Positions 12,965 through 14,851 of a DNA stretch of 14,851 nucleotides are shown piece after piece. Where the stretch lies: positions 1 to 14,851 of the forward strand of contig JAURLY010000147.1 in the NCBI GenBank assembly GCA_030830945.1, in the 5' to 3' direction. Each line of letters starts with the position of its first letter. The first letter of the stretch is position 1. The position numbers and the translations under genes were made by a program. The notes beneath the pieces are model-generated. The model did not search any database, was not told the origin of the DNA, and saw nothing but the letters and a program-made list of their open reading frames with translations. Origin of the DNA: Gammaproteobacteria bacterium. Lineage in GTDB: Bacteria > Pseudomonadota > Gammaproteobacteria > Pseudomonadales > GM7GCV1.

Positions 12965-14248
12965 CTAGGCTAAAAGCTCTTCAGGGGGCCGCTCAATATT
13001 CAGCTTATTGCCTAGCAGCTTTTCGATAGGCTCCAGCAAGAAAGAATCATCTTCGCAAGCAAAACTAATGGATACGCCCGTTTTGCCTGCACGACCTGTT
13101 CGGCCAATGCGATGAACATAATCTTCAGGTTCTTCCGGCAAAGTATAATTAATCACGTGGCTGATGCCATCAACATGAATACCACGTCCGGCCACATCCG
13201 TTGCAACCAGAACCTTGATCTTGCCCGATTTAAAGTCTTCCAAAGTGCGAACGCGCTTATTCTGGGCGATTTCCCCGGAGAGAATACCGGCAGTCAATCC
13301 CTTCTTTCTCAGTCGCTCATGGAGACGGCGGACTTCATCCCGTCGATTGGCGAACACAATGACCGATTCAGCCTGCTCGGTTTCCAGCACGGCCTGAAGT
13401 AATTCGAATTTCTGGTTGCCTTCTACAATATAGACTTTCTGGTCAACACTGTCAGAAGCCACATGATCTGGCTCTATCTCAATACGGGTAGCATCAAGGG
13501 TCCACTGATCGGCAAGGCGCTCCACATCCGATGTAAAGGTTGCAGAAAAGAGCAATGTCTGTCTATGATCCTTGTGCGGCGTCATTCTGACAATTCGACG
13601 TACTTGCGGAATAAAGCCCATGTCCAGCATACGGTCTGCCTCATCAATGACCATTACTTCAACACGATCAAGGTAGACGTCTTTGTTGGTGGCAAAATCG
13701 ATAAGGCGACCCGGCGTGGCAATAACAATGTCGACTGTGTCGTAATGCAGCGCTTTTTTCTGTTTGTCGTAATCCATACCGCCAACCAGTGTCTGGACTT
13801 TTAAATCTGTATGCTTGGCAAGGCCTTTTGCATCCTCAGAAATTTGCATGACCAGCTCCCTGGTTGGGGCAATAACCAGTGCTCTCGGCTCACCTGCATA
13901 CTGTTCTTCATCGAGCGGGTTATTCATCAAGTCATGAATTATGGTAATGAGGAAAGCGGCTGTTTTTCCAGTGCCTGTCTGCGCCTTGCCTACCACGTCG
14001 TTACCTGCCAGCGTAAAGGGCAGGGATTTTGCCTGAATTGGCGACGCATACTGAAACCCTAGATCAGCGATGCCGTGCATAAGCTGCAGAGGTAGACCCA
14101 GATCATGGAAACGAACTTTGGTTGGCTGGGGCTCCACTTCAAATTGCGAGAGATCCCATTCTTGTTTTCGGCTGCTTGGGCGACGTCTACTACGGCGTCT
14201 GTTCGGCTTCTCTCCCTCACTGGGAGAAGTTGTTTTATTTTCGGTCAA
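12965..14248 (-). CDS. rhlB: DEAD-box ATP-dependent RNA helicase RhlB
   Basis: A 427-residue DEAD-box helicase. RhlB unwinds structured RNA for the RNase E degradosome. All core motifs are present: Q motif with F47 (FHDL) and SPIQ (69-72), Walker A AQTGTGKT (89-96), PTREL (128-132), TPGR (178-181), DEAD (202-205), SAT (235-237), VATDVAGRGIH (348-358) and HRIGRTGRAG (379-388). The YVHRIGRTG, DYDKQKK and final sections resemble RhlB more than DeaD or RhlE. An arginine-rich tail (residues 16-29) precedes the core, as in Pseudomonas RhlB and unlike E. coli. The frame opens at a stop 12 bases upstream of TTG 14248, and no ATG occurs before the core, so TTG is the best start. A GTG at about codon 38 is the alternative. 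There is no clear Shine-Dalgarno; a promoter lies just upstream. Confidence 0.92.
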   Translation of the reverse strand: MTENKTTSPSEGEKPNRRRSRRRPSSRKQEWDLSQFEVEPQPTKVRFHDLGLPLQLMHGIADLGFQYASPIQAKSLPFTLAGNDVVGKAQTGTGKTAAFLITIIHDLMNNPLDEEQYAGEPRALVIAPTRELVMQISEDAKGLAKHTDLKVQTLVGGMDYDKQKKALHYDTVDIVIATPGRLIDFATNKDVYLDRVEVMVIDEADRMLDMGFIPQVRRIVRMTPHKDHRQTLLFSATFTSDVERLADQWTLDATRIEIEPDHVASDSVDQKVYIVEGNQKFELLQAVLETEQAESVIVFANRRDEVRRLHERLRKKGLTAGILSGEIAQNKRVRTLEDFKSGKIKVLVATDVAGRGIHVDGISHVINYTLPEEPEDYVHRIGRTGRAGKTGVSISFACEDDSFLLEPIEKLLGNKLNIERPPEELLA

Positions 14249-14269
14249 AGGATTGCTTTTTTATAGAGA

Positions 14270-14298
14270 AATTTATGGGCGGCGATTATATCAGTCAA
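14270..14298 (-). promoter_or_regulatory. Candidate sigma-70 promoter(s) of rhlB
   Basis: In the 90-base slyX-rhlB gap, the minus strand shows TTGACT (14298-14293), a 17-base spacer and TAAATT (14275-14270). Nested within is an extended -10, TGATATAAT (14293-14285). Either would give an rhlB leader of about 15-30 bases. A separate rhlB promoter would uncouple it from rlmD-slyX. Confidence 0.4.
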
Positions 14299-14338
14299 AG
14301 TGATTAATTACTCACCAGTATTCATACCCCTTAATGCA

Positions 14339-14554
14339 TCAATAATGCGGTGGACGCTCCTTATGGTCCTCTCCGTCCCTCAGCCCATGCTGGATTTCCT
14401 GCAGAAGCTTTTCGTAATGTTTGACACCTGTTTCCAGTTCATCCATACGCTTTTGCTGCTTGTATAAAACATCACTCAATTTTTGCAGACTGTCTTCAAG
14501 AAAAGCTACTTGCATTTCCAGCTCCGCAATCCGTTGATCAGTGTCTCCAGACAT
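14339..14554 (-). CDS. slyX: SlyX family protein
   Basis: A 71-residue protein of the SlyX family. Almost the whole chain (about 6-55) is predicted coiled coil: RIAELEMQVAFLEDSLQKLSDVLYKQQKRMDELE shows clear heptads. It ends in the PPHY tail typical of SlyX. Cytoplasmic; function unknown. The name comes from its position next to slyD in E. coli, and slyD is not here. ATG at 14554 has AAGGTG seven bases upstream, overlapping the stop codon of the preceding methyltransferase gene (11-base gap), so the two are co-transcribed. rhlB follows after 90 bases that hold a separate promoter candidate. Confidence 0.92.
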   Translation of the reverse strand: MSGDTDQRIAELEMQVAFLEDSLQKLSDVLYKQQKRMDELETGVKHYEKLLQEIQHGLRDGEDHKERPPHY

Positions 14555-14565
14555 ATCGACGCACC

Positions 14566-14851
14566 TTATTTCTTAACCAGAAGTGTCATGGCTTCCAAAT
14601 GAGAAGTATGAGGAAACATATTCATTGCGCCTATTTTTTCCATTCGATAAGCCCCGGAAAGTATTTGGATATCACGGACCATTGTTGCCGGATGACAGGA
14701 AACATAAAGTATTTTTTCTGGACCGAGCTTTATCAACCAGGGCATAAGCTCCGTCGCACCCACTCTCGGCGGGTCCAGCACAACAATATCGAACCTGTCT
14801 TTCCCTAGCCGGGCATAGTGATTCGGTTCAAATAAATTAACTGTCGTAAAC
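14566..14851 (-). CDS. rlmD: 23S rRNA uracil-C5 methyltransferase, C-terminal part (RlmD-like)
   Basis: The last 94 or so residues of a TrmA/RlmC/RlmD-family enzyme; the start is beyond the right edge. Visible motifs are VVLDPPRVGA (motif IV region), ILYVSCHPATMVRDI with the catalytic cysteine in the SCxPxT loop, and NMFPHTSHLEAMTLLVKK at the C-terminus. The family makes m5U in 23S rRNA (RlmD at U1939, RlmC at U747) or tRNA (TrmA). LDPPRVGA and HTSHLEAMTLL resemble RlmD best; the LLVKK end is shared with RlmC, so the member is not certain. The stop is TAA at 14568-14566, with the Shine-Dalgarno of slyX overlapping it. Confidence 0.8.
   Translation of the reverse strand, partial: FTTVNLFEPNHYARLGKDRFDIVVLDPPRVGATELMPWLIKLGPEKILYVSCHPATMVRDIQILSGAYRMEKIGAMNMFPHTSHLEAMTLLVKK

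Noticed and set aside
1..14851. Mobile elements, CRISPR arrays, tRNA or rRNA genes, toxin-antitoxin or defence systems
   Set aside because: No transposase, integrase, direct-repeat array, cloverleaf or paired toxin-type small genes were found; the content is contiguous core-genome genes.

Overview
The window reads as chromosomal DNA of a free-living, non-enteric gammaproteobacterium (Pseudomonas/Cellvibrio/Oceanospirillales-like). Three things point there. The order lptD-surA-pdxA-rsmA-apaG-apaH is the standard gammaproteobacterial cluster. It is divergent from amgK-murU, the peptidoglycan-recycling bypass known from Pseudomonas and its relatives and absent from E. coli. The RhlB helicase carries the arginine-rich N-terminal tail of the Pseudomonas type. 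I see no mobile element, CRISPR array, tRNA, rRNA or prophage. Nearly all of the sequence is coding, and no gene-free stretch exceeds about 185 bases.

Left part (1-2924): a stress-response module. An ECF sigma factor and its ChrR-type zinc anti-sigma factor (plus strand) are divergent from an operon (minus strand) encoding an NTF2/SnoaL-like protein, a short-chain dehydrogenase and the start of an FAD-dependent oxidoreductase that runs off the left edge. This composition matches clusters controlled by the singlet-oxygen sigma factor RpoE-ChrR first described in Rhodobacter. Both divergent transcripts are preceded by similar two-part motifs with identical spacing (TGATCC-N16-CGTAAA and TGAACC-N16-CGTAAC). 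This suggests that the sigma factor drives both its own gene and the operon.

Middle part (2921-5406, minus strand): amgK-murU-rpe. AmgK and MurU turn recycled N-acetylmuramate into UDP-MurNAc; rpe is ribulose-phosphate epimerase. rpe meets chrR tail to tail with a 4-base overlap.

Centre to right (5514-12939, plus strand): lptD and surA (outer-membrane LPS export and its periplasmic chaperone), pdxA (vitamin B6), rsmA (16S rRNA dimethylation), apaG, apaH (Ap4A hydrolysis), then a small uncharacterised zinc-ribbon protein whose C-terminal part resembles a degenerate Smr domain.

Right end (12965-14851, minus strand): an RlmD-like 23S rRNA methyltransferase (cut by the edge), slyX, and rhlB with its own likely promoter. 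rhlB converges on the apaH side over a small inverted-repeat region.

Most of the window is ordinary core genome. The parts that deserve attention are the ECF/ChrR promoter pair, the zinc-ribbon/Smr-like orphan, and the many non-canonical or poorly marked translation starts (TTG starts for pdxA and rhlB, weak Shine-Dalgarno signals across the lptD-apaH cluster).
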